Below, in pieces: positions 5,418 to 12,294 of a DNA stretch of 16,098 bases (the stretch's first letter is position 1; every line of letters begins with the position of its first letter). The position numbers and the translations under genes were made by a program. The DNA is from JADCCX01 sp031373545 (GTDB lineage: Bacteria > Pseudomonadota > Alphaproteobacteria > Rhizobiales > Beijerinckiaceae). Below the pieces are notes generated by a model. The model was not told where the DNA came from. It searched no databases and saw nothing but the letters and a program-made list of their open reading frames with translations. The stretch spans positions 1 through 16,098 of the forward strand of contig JANMMT010000069.1 of NCBI GenBank assembly GCA_031373545.1. The letters are read 5' to 3'.

Positions 5418-5519
5418 ATGCATGCGCTGTTGATTGAACAGGCGCGTGTTCAGCAGCGGCGTCTGATCACAGAGTCTGCTGTCACTGCGCTTTCCTTTGG
5501 CGCGGCGGTCGGGCAATAA
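5418..5519 (+). CDS. Possible 33-codon leader ORF before the nonulosonate synthase gene
   Basis: An ATG-to-TAA reading frame encodes 33 residues: MHALLIEQARVQQRRL, then ITESAVTALSFGAAVGQ. It ends 7 bp before the ATG of the next gene. That gene has no evident Shine-Dalgarno sequence of its own, so translational coupling is conceivable. The frame contains an inverted repeat, TGAACA-N6-TGTTCA (5435-5440 with 5447-5452), that could equally be an operator. The ribosome-binding site of this small frame is itself poor. It may be chance. Confidence 0.2.
   Translation: MHALLIEQARVQQRRLITESAVTALSFGAAVGQ
5435..5452. repeat. Inverted repeat TGAACA-N6-TGTTCA
   Basis: Perfect 6-bp arms at 5435-5440 and 5447-5452 surround GGCGCG, about 75 bp upstream of the neuB-like start. 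The spacing and symmetry suit a dimeric regulator or an RNA hairpin. No second copy was found in the window. The surrounding 5377-5526 spacer is AT-rich at its left end and holds nothing else I can name apart from the possible leader ORF. Confidence 0.3.
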
Positions 5520-5526
5520 GCCATGC

Positions 5527-6603
5527 ATGAGCGGGCAGACTTTCATCATCGCCGAAGCGGGCGTGAACCATGACGGTTCCCCCGACGATGCCCTGCGCCT
5601 TGTCGATGCGGCGGCGGATGCGGGCGCAGATGCGGTGAAGTTTCAGACCTTCAGGGCCGAAGCTGTCATCTCACGCGGCGCGGCTAAGGCAGCTTATCAG
5701 GCGCGCACGACTGGCGGGGGTGAAAGCCAGCTCGACATGGTGCGCAAACTGGAGTTGTCACGCGCTGCGCATGTGCAAGTGGCGGCCCATTGCCAGGCGC
5801 GCGGCATCGAATTCATGTCGACGCCGTTCGACATGGATTCAGCGCGTTTTCTTGTGCGCGAGCTGAGCATGGCACGGCTGAAAATTCCCTCGGGCGAGAT
5901 CACCAACTTGCCATTTCTGGTTGATCTGGCGCAGTTAGGCCCATCGCTGATCCTGTCATCGGGCGCATCGACGCTTGAGGATATCCGCACGGCGCTGGGG
6001 GCTTTGAGTGTGGGATTGGCTGGCGTTGATCCGCGCGGCATTACGAATTTTGCAGCCCAGCTTGACCCGGCGCTGCTGCACGGGCGCGTGTCGCTGCTGC
6101 ACTGCACTTCCGAATACCCTTCGCCGCCGCAAGATGCGAATCTGGCAGCCATGGACACGATCCGCGCGGCGTTCAATCTGCCCGTGGGCCTGTCGGATCA
6201 CTCGGTTGGCATCACCATTCCCATTGCGGCGGTGGCCCGCGGGGCGACCATCGTCGAGAAGCATTTCACGCTGGATCGCACGCGTCCGGGACCGGACCAT
6301 GCAGCCTCGCTGGAACCCCATGAACTGGCTGCCATGGTCAGTGCCATTCGCGATGTGGAACGCGCGGTGGGCGATGGCATCAAGCGCCCGACGCCCAGCG
6401 AAGCGCAGAACCAATCCGTGATTCGCCGCAGCCTGGTCGCGGCCCATGCGATTGCGGCAGGGGAGGTGTTTTCAGAGGGTAACCTTGCGGCCAAGCGTCC
6501 GGCCGGCGGCCTTCCTCCTGCTGCGTTGTGGCGGGTCAGCGGGCGCACCGCCTCCCGCGCTTATGTCGCCGACGAGATGATCGACGGGGCCGAAATAGCA
6601 TGA
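5527..6603 (+). CDS. neuB: N-acetylneuraminate/legionaminate synthase (NeuB family)
   Basis: This gene encodes a 358-residue enzyme that condenses phosphoenolpyruvate with an N-acyl hexosamine to give a nine-carbon nonulosonic acid (sialic, legionaminic or pseudaminic type). The TIM-barrel shows IIAEAGVNHDGS (7-18), DAVKFQTF (36-42), MSTPFD (97-102), LKIPSGEITN (118-127), LSSGAS (143-148), HCTSEYPSP (192-200), GLSDHSVG (221-228) and IVEKHFTLDR (242-251). The C-terminal SAF/antifreeze-like domain (about 298-350) that closes the active site is present. The length is normal. The ATG at 5527 opens the conserved sequence; a TTG at 5497 would add ten unrelated residues. The stop overlaps the next gene by 4 bp (ATGA). 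The partner gene favours legionaminic acid, but sequence alone cannot exclude the others. Confidence 0.92.
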   Translation: MSGQTFIIAEAGVNHDGSPDDALRLVDAAADAGADAVKFQTFRAEAVISRGAAKAAYQARTTGGGESQLDMVRKLELSRAAHVQVAAHCQARGIEFMSTPFDMDSARFLVRELSMARLKIPSGEITNLPFLVDLAQLGPSLILSSGASTLEDIRTALGALSVGLAGVDPRGITNFAAQLDPALLHGRVSLLHCTSEYPSPPQDANLAAMDTIRAAFNLPVGLSDHSVGITIPIAAVARGATIVEKHFTLDRTRPGPDHAASLEPHELAAMVSAIRDVERAVGDGIKRPTPSEAQNQSVIRRSLVAAHAIAAGEVFSEGNLAAKRPAGGLPPAALWRVSGRTASRAYVADEMIDGAEIA

Positions 6604-7664
6604 TTCAGCGTAAATGGCCGGTCTCATCCGTCACACCTGAAACGCCCATCGTCACGGTCATGGGTGTGCTCAATGACGCAGCTGTCAAAGTTGTCTTCAT
6701 CGTCGGTCCGGACCGCACGCTTGAGGGTGTAGTCACAGACGGCGATATCCGTCGCGGGCTCGTGGAAGGCGCCAGGCTCGACGACGCCGTGTGCGCAATC
6801 ATGAACCGTTCTCCCCTCGTGCTGCGCCCGGATGATGACCGCATCCGGGTGCTGGATGACATGCGGGCGCGCGGCGCGCGTTACATTCCCGAACTCGACA
6901 GAGAGGGGCGCATTCAGTGCATCCTCAGTGATGAGGAAATCGCCATCGCCACAGAGGGGGATGTCACCATCGTGCTCATGGCAGGCGGGCTGGGCATGCG
7001 GCTGCGACCCCTCACGGATAAAACGCCCAAGCCCCTTCTGCCCATCGGCGGGCGGCCGCTTCTGGAAATCACCATCGATAATCTGAAGCGCCAGGGCTTC
7101 ACACGCTTTGTCATCGCCGTGAATTACATGGCGGACCAGATCGAGCGTCATTTTGGCGATGGCAGTGCCATGGATATCGACATTGCCTATCTGCGGGAGG
7201 AAGAACGCCTCGGCACGGTGGGCCCACTGCGCCTGCTGCCGGAGAAACCTGTCGGTCCCGTGCTGGTGATGAACGGCGATATTCTGACGACGCTGGATGT
7301 GCGCCGCCTCATTGCCTTCCACCGCGAGGCCGGAGTGCCCGCCACGATGTGTGCGCGTGAGCATGTCTGGCGGGTGCCTTATGGGGTGCTGCGCATGGAC
7401 GCAGACGGACGCTTCGCGGGTGTCGATGAAAAGCCGGCGCGGCGAGAGCTTATCAGCGCCGGCATCAATGTGTTGTCACCCGAAGCGCTTGATCTCATTC
7501 CCACCACGGGTGCCTACGACATGCCACAACTGTTCGAGCATGTGCGGGCCAAGATCAGCGCACCCGCAGTGTTCAAGCTGGATGATTATTGGCTCGACAT
7601 CGGCCATCTGGAAGATCTGCGCCGCGCACAGGACGACGTGGGCGAATTGTTCGCGGAAGGCTAA
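6600..7664 (+). CDS. CBS-domain sugar-phosphate nucleotidyltransferase (PtmE-like)
   Basis: This gene encodes a 354-residue fusion of a CBS-domain pair (about 5-115; first CBS marked by LEGVVTDGDIRRGL at 41-54) with a nucleotidyltransferase domain (about 122-350). The latter carries the substrate-binding signature with MAGG (127-130), R134, PLTDKTPKP (137-145) and P148, the metal-binding NGD at 225-227, and YWLDIGHLEDL near the end. This domain order is that of Campylobacter PtmE (LegE), a glucosamine-1-phosphate guanylyltransferase that opens the GDP-linked legionaminic acid route. Coupling to a NeuB-type gene by a 4-bp overlap fits that pathway. The base used (GTP, CTP or other) cannot be read from the sequence. 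The CBS pair may bind an adenine nucleotide and regulate activity. The stop overlaps the convergent ABC1-kinase gene by 4 bp. Confidence 0.85.
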   Translation: MIQRKWPVSSVTPETPIVTVMGVLNDAAVKVVFIVGPDRTLEGVVTDGDIRRGLVEGARLDDAVCAIMNRSPLVLRPDDDRIRVLDDMRARGARYIPELDREGRIQCILSDEEIAIATEGDVTIVLMAGGLGMRLRPLTDKTPKPLLPIGGRPLLEITIDNLKRQGFTRFVIAVNYMADQIERHFGDGSAMDIDIAYLREEERLGTVGPLRLLPEKPVGPVLVMNGDILTTLDVRRLIAFHREAGVPATMCAREHVWRVPYGVLRMDADGRFAGVDEKPARRELISAGINVLSPEALDLIPTTGAYDMPQLFEHVRAKISAPAVFKLDDYWLDIGHLEDLRRAQDDVGELFAEG

Positions 7665-9025
7665 ACCTGCTCCAGACCCACCTTGTCGAGTGCTGCTTTC
7701 TGGCGGGCAGCGATGTCCTCCAGCTTGAAATTTTCGATGTTCCGATTGAACAGCTCATAAAAGTTCAAGCGTGCTTCCAGATGCAGGAACACCCCGCCCA
7801 GCCCAATGGCGGCGCGGTCCATGAAGACGAATTCCTGCGGGATGGTCACGGGCCCCTTGAGCTTCAATTCCTGATGCACATGGTAGGCCTCCTTGCGGCC
7901 ATATTCGCCCGGCGACACGCCGTCCGCGATGGTCCGCACCCGGTCGTCGAGGATCGGCCCGTAGATGAAGCGCGCCCAGATGTTGAGCACATCGATCGTC
8001 TCCTTGCGCAGGTCGCGAAATCCCCACGTCTCGTAGCCATGAACCACGCGCGCCATGTCGTTGGTGAGCAGGCCCTGATACAAATCGACCACACCGCCAA
8101 TGAACTTGACCGGGAACAGCCGCACGCAGCCATAATCGAGCAGGTTGATGCCGCCGGGATGCGCGCCCTCGTCGAACACCGTGTAATTGCCAAGGTGCGG
8201 ATCGCCGTGGATGACGCCGTAACGCGAAAACGGCAGCCACCAGGCCGTGAACATCGCTTCAGAGATCCGGTTGCGATCCTCCTGGCTGTGGTCTTTGTAC
8301 GTCAGCAGCTTGTTGCCTTGCAGCCAGCCTAGTGTCAGCAGGCGCTTTGTGGAGAGGTCCGTGTGAACCCCCGGCACGCGCACGAGCGGCACATCACGCA
8401 GGATCTCGGCATAAAGCTGCGCATTGCGGCCCTCACGCTCATAATCCAGTTCCTCGCGCACGCGCGCGCCGATTTCTTTCAGGATTTCCGTGGTGTCGAT
8501 GGCCTTGTCCATCTGGCGGTGGATGGCGAACAGCACTTTGAGCTGGTTAAGGTCGGCCTCCACCGCCGATTGCATGTCGGGATATTGCAGCTTCACGGCC
8601 AGCGCCGCGCCGGATTTGCTTGTGGCGCGGTGCACCTGTCCCAGCGAGGCGGCGGCGGCGGGCGTGCGCTCGAAGGAGCCGAAACGCGCTTCCCAATCCG
8701 GTCCAAGCTCCGCCATCATGCGGCGCTTCACGAAGGTCCAGCCCATAGGCGGCGCTTCCGATTGCAGGGTCTGCAGTTCGGCGGCATATTCGGCAGGCAA
8801 CGCATCGGGAATGGTGGCGAGCAACTGCGCCACCTTCATGATCGGACCTTTGAGGCCGCCGAGGGCCGCCGTCAGCGCCTTGGCGTTGCTGGCATCATCG
8901 CCCTGCCGGTTGAACAGACGTGTGGCAGCGACGCGCGCTGCGACTCCGCCCACATTGGCGCCCACGCGGGCGTAACGGGACAGGCGACCGGAGAGGCTGT
9001 TTTCTTCTGTGTCATGGTCTGGCAT
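7661..9025 (-). CDS. ABC1/UbiB-AarF family atypical kinase
   Basis: This gene encodes a 454-residue member of the ABC1 (AarF/UbiB/Coq8) atypical kinase family, which supports ubiquinone biosynthesis or related isoprenoid-lipid processes. Motifs are in order: a KxGQ-equivalent KVAQ at 64-67 (Ala replaces Gly), the alanine-rich loop PAAAASLGQVH (122-132), the ATP-binding lysine in AVKLQYP (K145), the glutamates of REELDYEREGRN (190-201), the catalytic loop HGDPHLGN (273-280), and LLDYG (295-299), the DFG equivalent. The protein lacks an obvious C-terminal membrane anchor, unlike UbiB proper, so it belongs to a soluble subgroup. The ATG at 9025 was chosen because everything upstream in frame lies under ureE and ureF. 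The gene is divergent from ureE across only 66 bp. Confidence 0.92.
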   Translation of the reverse strand: MPDHDTEENSLSGRLSRYARVGANVGGVAARVAATRLFNRQGDDASNAKALTAALGGLKGPIMKVAQLLATIPDALPAEYAAELQTLQSEAPPMGWTFVKRRMMAELGPDWEARFGSFERTPAAAASLGQVHRATSKSGAALAVKLQYPDMQSAVEADLNQLKVLFAIHRQMDKAIDTTEILKEIGARVREELDYEREGRNAQLYAEILRDVPLVRVPGVHTDLSTKRLLTLGWLQGNKLLTYKDHSQEDRNRISEAMFTAWWLPFSRYGVIHGDPHLGNYTVFDEGAHPGGINLLDYGCVRLFPVKFIGGVVDLYQGLLTNDMARVVHGYETWGFRDLRKETIDVLNIWARFIYGPILDDRVRTIADGVSPGEYGRKEAYHVHQELKLKGPVTIPQEFVFMDRAAIGLGGVFLHLEARLNFYELFNRNIENFKLEDIAARQKAALDKVGLEQV

Positions 9026-9091
9026 GAGAGAGAGATAGGGCAATGGACAGCGACTTGCGAGAGCGCCGTTGCCGCACAGAGGACGGATTTC
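9026..9091. promoter_or_regulatory. 66-bp divergent control region between the ABC1 kinase gene and ureE
   Basis: Both promoters must fit in this short spacer or in the ends of the coding regions. An AGAGGA Shine-Dalgarno (9078-9083) lies 8 nt before the ureE ATG and fixes that start. I could not identify -35/-10 boxes or a NtrC/sigma-54 site. A GGCAA / TTGCC pair lies in the spacer, but its arms are short. Confidence 0.5.
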
Positions 9092-9667
9092 ATGCTGCGC
9101 GCGACATTGGCTGGCCATATGCACGGCAAAACCATCGATACGGTGGTGCTGGACCACGAAGAGCGTCGCCGCAGGCGCGGCACAGTCACGACCGTGACGG
9201 GCCTCTCGGTGCTGGTGGATCTGGCTGATGCACCGACGCTCGGTTCGGGCGATTGCTACAAGCTGGAGGATGGTCGCCTGATCGAGATCATCGCTGCGCC
9301 CGAAGAACTGCTGGAGGTGCGGGCCAGCGATCCGCTGCATGTGGCCCGTGTGGCTTATCACCTCGGCAATCGACATTTGGAATGCGAAATCAAAGCGAAG
9401 TACATCCGCATCCGCCGCGACCATGTGATCGCCGAGATGCTGCGCGGGTTGGGCGCCAAAGTCACCGAGGTTGAAGCACCGTTTCACCCCGAAGGCGGGG
9501 CCTATGATCACAGTGGTCATGCGCATGCAAATTCTCATGGCCATGCACATGAGGAGCCTCACGTCCATGGCCCGGGCTGCGGCCATGATCACAGCCATGA
9601 TCACAGCCACGATCACGGCCATGATGACGGGCACGCGCACGGCCACGGCCACAAGCACGGACACTAA
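9092..9667 (+). CDS. ureE: Urease accessory protein UreE, nickel metallochaperone with His-rich tail
   Basis: This gene encodes a 191-residue chaperone that delivers Ni2+ to the UreDFG-urease activation complex. The N-terminal peptide-binding domain (about 1-75) contains TVTTVTGLSVLVDLADAP. The metal-binding domain carries DPLHVARVAYHLGNRHLECEI (80-100), including the conserved LGNRH; H90 and H95 are visible there. The C-terminal 52 residues (140-191) contain 21 histidines in DHSH/GHAH-type repeats, a nickel-storage tail like that of Klebsiella UreE. The ATG at 9092 has a good Shine-Dalgarno sequence. The gene heads the operon ureE-ureF-ureG-dadA. The ureD and ureABC genes that normally precede it are absent; the ABC1 kinase gene lies there instead. 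Confidence 0.95.
   Translation: MLRATLAGHMHGKTIDTVVLDHEERRRRRGTVTTVTGLSVLVDLADAPTLGSGDCYKLEDGRLIEIIAAPEELLEVRASDPLHVARVAYHLGNRHLECEIKAKYIRIRRDHVIAEMLRGLGAKVTEVEAPFHPEGGAYDHSGHAHANSHGHAHEEPHVHGPGCGHDHSHDHSHDHGHDDGHAHGHGHKHGH
9587..9634 (+). repeat. Four tandem 12-bp units in the UreE histidine tail
   Basis: The units GATCACAGCCAT, GATCACAGCCAC, GATCACGGCCAT and GATGACGGGCAC follow each other without a gap. Each encodes one tetrapeptide (DHSH, DHSH, DHGH, DDGH; residues 166-181). Because the unit is a multiple of three, slippage would lengthen or shorten the nickel-binding tail without breaking the frame. Confidence 0.85.
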
Positions 9668-9670
9668 GCG

Positions 9671-10372
9671 TTGAAAGCCAGTGCGCCCGCCACGTCGCCT
9701 GACCCGACCGCGCGGTTGCTGGTGTGGTTTTCGCCCGCCTTTCCCATCGGCGCATTTGCGTTCTCGCACGGGCTCGAATGGGCGGTGGAAGCTGGCGATA
9801 TCCATGACCGCGCCACATTGCAAAGCTGGCTGACCACGCTGGTGGAGCAGGGCAGCGGTTGGTCCGACGCCGTATTGTTCGCCCATGCGCATCGCGGGGT
9901 GGCAGCCGGCAAGGATCGCGCCCTGCGGGATGTGGCAGAACTCGCCGTGGCCTTGCAGCCCTCCCGCGAGCGGCGGCTGGAGGCGACCATGCAGGGCGAC
10001 GCTTTCATCAAGGCGGTGGAGCACGCCTGGCCCAACAGGGGTTTGCAACAGTTGCGCAGGGTTGCGCCCGCACCTCATGCCCTGTGTGTTGCGGCGGGTG
10101 CCGCAGCGGCGGGGGCGGGCATCGTCGCGCGCCCTGCCGTGACGGCATTTCTCACCTGCTTCTGTCAGAATCTCGTGTCTTCTGCCGTGCGTCTGGCCCC
10201 CATCGGGCAAAGCGATGGTCTGGCGGTGCTGGCCGCGCTTGAACCTGTTGTGTCAGAAGCTGCCGAGCGCGCCGCCAAGGCTTCTCTTGCGCAGGTGGGC
10301 GGGCTTGCCATTCGCTCCGACATCGCGTCCATGCGTCACGAAACACAGATCACGAGGCTGTTCCGCTCATGA
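9671..10372 (+). CDS. ureF: Urease accessory protein UreF
   Basis: This gene encodes a 233-residue helical protein that bridges UreD/UreH and UreG during nickel insertion and acts as a fidelity checkpoint on GTP hydrolysis. The family signature is clear: LLVWFSPAFPIGAFAFSHGLEW at about 16-37, followed by QSWLTTLVEQGSGWSDAV and, near the C-terminus, NLVSSAVRLAPIGQSDGLAVL. The start is taken as TTG at 9671, three bases after the ureE stop, because no ATG occurs before the conserved region. A GTG further in would truncate the signature. The stop overlaps ureG by 4 bp (ATGA). The tight spacing implies co-translation with both neighbours. Confidence 0.93.
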   Translation: MKASAPATSPDPTARLLVWFSPAFPIGAFAFSHGLEWAVEAGDIHDRATLQSWLTTLVEQGSGWSDAVLFAHAHRGVAAGKDRALRDVAELAVALQPSRERRLEATMQGDAFIKAVEHAWPNRGLQQLRRVAPAPHALCVAAGAAAAGAGIVARPAVTAFLTCFCQNLVSSAVRLAPIGQSDGLAVLAALEPVVSEAAERAAKASLAQVGGLAIRSDIASMRHETQITRLFRS

Positions 10373-11022
10373 GTGCTCCCCCATCCAATCCTTCCCCTCA
10401 CGGGCCTGGTTCTTCCCCTCATGGACCTTTGCGCGTCGGCATCGGTGGCCCGGTGGGTTCAGGCAAGACCGCGCTCATGGACGCGCTCTGCAAGCGCCTG
10501 CGCGAGAGATACGATATCGCGGCCATCACCAATGACATCTACACCAAGGAAGATGCGGAGTTTCTCACCCGCTCCGGCGCGCTCCCGCCCGAGCGCATCA
10601 TGGGGGTGGAAACAGGCGGTTGCCCGCACACCGCGATCCGCGAAGATGCATCGATCAATCTGGCGGCAGTGGCCGATATGCGCGCGCGCTTCCCCAACCT
10701 CGATGTGATCCTGATCGAGAGCGGCGGGGACAATCTGGCAGCGTCCTTTTCGCCGGAACTCGCTGATCTGACGATCTATGTCATCGACGTATCGGCCGGG
10801 GATAAAATTCCGCGCAAGGGCGGGCCTGGCATCACGCGCTCGGATTTGCTGGTCATCAACAAGATCGACATCGCGCCATACGTGGGGGCCAGCCTTGAGG
10901 TGATGGACCGCGATTCAAAGATGATGCGCAAGGCCAAGCCCTTCGTGTTCACCAATGTGCGGGCAGGCGAGGGTGTGGAAGCTGTCGAGCGCTTCATTAT
11001 CGAGCGCGGTGGATTGAGCTGA
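10369..11022 (+). CDS. ureG: Urease accessory GTPase UreG
   Basis: This gene encodes a 217-residue SIMIBI-class GTPase that drives nickel transfer into apo-urease. The P-loop GPVGSGKT spans 27-34. The nickel-binding CPH motif is at 85-87 inside GVETGGCPHTAIRED. The switch segment IESGGDNLAASFSPEL and the guanine-specifying NKID are present. The length is close to the usual 200-215 residues. A short N-terminal extension, rich in Pro with two His in PHGP repeats (up to about residue 20), precedes the GTPase core. The ATG at 10369 overlaps the ureF stop by 4 bp. The dadA-like gene begins 3 bp after its stop. Confidence 0.97.
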   Translation: MSAPPSNPSPHGPGSSPHGPLRVGIGGPVGSGKTALMDALCKRLRERYDIAAITNDIYTKEDAEFLTRSGALPPERIMGVETGGCPHTAIREDASINLAAVADMRARFPNLDVILIESGGDNLAASFSPELADLTIYVIDVSAGDKIPRKGGPGITRSDLLVINKIDIAPYVGASLEVMDRDSKMMRKAKPFVFTNVRAGEGVEAVERFIIERGGLS

Positions 11023-11025
11023 ACC

Positions 11026-12294
11026 ATGCCAACCGCGCTGGTTCTGGGAGCGGGCATCATCGGCACCGCAACAGCATACGAGCTGCAACGGGCGGGGTTT
11101 GCCGTCACGCTGATCGACAGGCAGGGCGGTGTCGCGCGCGAGACAAGTGCGGCCAATGGCGGCGTGGTGGCACCGGGCTATGTGACACCCTGGGCCGCGC
11201 CCGGCATGCCGATAAAGGTGGCCAAGTCGCTGTTTGCCAAGGAAGCGCCCGTGGTGTTTCGCCCGCGCCTCGACGGGGACCAATGGCGCTGGGCCTTCAA
11301 ATGGCTGCGTGAATGCACGCATGCCCGGTATAAAATGAACAAGCCGCGCATGCAGCGCATCGCGCATTATTCGCGCATCATCCTCACCGAAACCCGCCAG
11401 CGCCTGGGCGTGCCCTACGACCGCACGGAGGGGCTGCTGCAACTCTTCCGCACGGCGAAGGATGAGGCGATGGCTGCGCCCGCCCTGCGCATGCTTGAGG
11501 CACAGGGAACGACGTTCCGCCTGCTGGACCGCGCGGGCTGCGAGGGGGTGGAACCCGCATTGGCCCACAGCACCGCGCCGCTGCACGGCGGGGTGTATTT
11601 GCCCGATGACGAGGCGGGCGACTGCGCCAAGTTCGCGGGCGCGCTGGCGGATGCCTTCACGGCGCTGGGCGGGGTGTTTTTGGGCGAGCAGCGGATCGAG
11701 GCCATCTTGCCCCGCAGCGGGCGGGCGCCCGAGGTGGTGCTGGCGGGTGAGAGTCCGCGCACGCTTTCAGCGGATGTCGTGGTTGTGGCTCTTGGCGTGG
11801 AGAGTGTGCGGTTGCTGCGCCCGCTGGGCATTGATGTGCCGCTCTATCCCATCAAGGGCTACTCGCTGACGCTGCCCGTGATTGACGGGGCCTTCGCCCC
11901 CAAAGGCGCGCTTATGGATGAGGCTTACAAGGTGGTGCTGACCCGCATGGGGGACCGCCTGCGCATCGCGGGCACGGCGGAGGTTTCCGATTGGTCCTCA
12001 TCAGCCGGGCCGGACAACACCCGCACGCTCTTGAAGATGGCGCGGGAATGGTTCGGCAAGGGCGTTGATCTCAGCGCGCCGGATGTCTGGGTGGGCCGCC
12101 GCCCGATGACGCCCGATGGCCCGCCAGTGCTGGGGGCGACGCCTGTGCCGGGCCTGCTCCTCAACATCGGCCATGGGTCCACGGGCTGGGCCATGAGCAT
12201 GGGCTCGGCGCGTGTGATTGCGGATCTGGCCTGCGCACGCCTGCCGGAGATAGATCTCGAAGGTCTGACGCTGCGCCGGTACGCCCCAACCTAG
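11026..12294 (+). CDS. dadA: D-amino acid dehydrogenase (DadA-like FAD oxidoreductase)
   Basis: This gene encodes a 422-residue member of the DAO/DadA family, which oxidatively deaminates D-amino acids to 2-oxo acids and ammonia and passes electrons to the quinone pool. The FAD-binding LGAGIIGTATAYEL begins at residue 7 (GAGIIG 8-13), followed by VTLIDRQGGVARETSAANGG, whose SxxNGG step is typical of DadA. The C-terminal region has WVGRRPMTPDGPPVLGATP and NIGHGSTGWAMS, standard for the family. The length matches. The gene starts 3 bp after ureG and presumably shares its transcript, which links an ammonia-yielding enzyme to urease maturation. The stop TAG overlaps the convergent flhA stop in a shared CTAG. 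The exact substrate is uncertain; related amine or sarcosine oxidoreductases are possible. Confidence 0.88.
   Translation: MPTALVLGAGIIGTATAYELQRAGFAVTLIDRQGGVARETSAANGGVVAPGYVTPWAAPGMPIKVAKSLFAKEAPVVFRPRLDGDQWRWAFKWLRECTHARYKMNKPRMQRIAHYSRIILTETRQRLGVPYDRTEGLLQLFRTAKDEAMAAPALRMLEAQGTTFRLLDRAGCEGVEPALAHSTAPLHGGVYLPDDEAGDCAKFAGALADAFTALGGVFLGEQRIEAILPRSGRAPEVVLAGESPRTLSADVVVVALGVESVRLLRPLGIDVPLYPIKGYSLTLPVIDGAFAPKGALMDEAYKVVLTRMGDRLRIAGTAEVSDWSSSAGPDNTRTLLKMAREWFGKGVDLSAPDVWVGRRPMTPDGPPVLGATPVPGLLLNIGHGSTGWAMSMGSARVIADLACARLPEIDLEGLTLRRYAPT

Noticed and set aside
8363..9091. N-terminal extension of the UreE frame
   Set aside because: The frame is open upstream but antisense to the ABC1 kinase gene. 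UreE family sequence and a good Shine-Dalgarno sequence both place the start at 9092.
9580..9667. Repetitive DNA considered as a CRISPR-like or mobile repeat
   Set aside because: The 12-bp units are contiguous, in frame and encode the histidine tail of UreE; there are no spacers.
9026..10210. Long minus-strand extension of the ABC1 kinase frame over ureE and ureF
   Set aside because: It is the mirror image of two firmly identified urease genes; the kinase sequence begins only at 9025.
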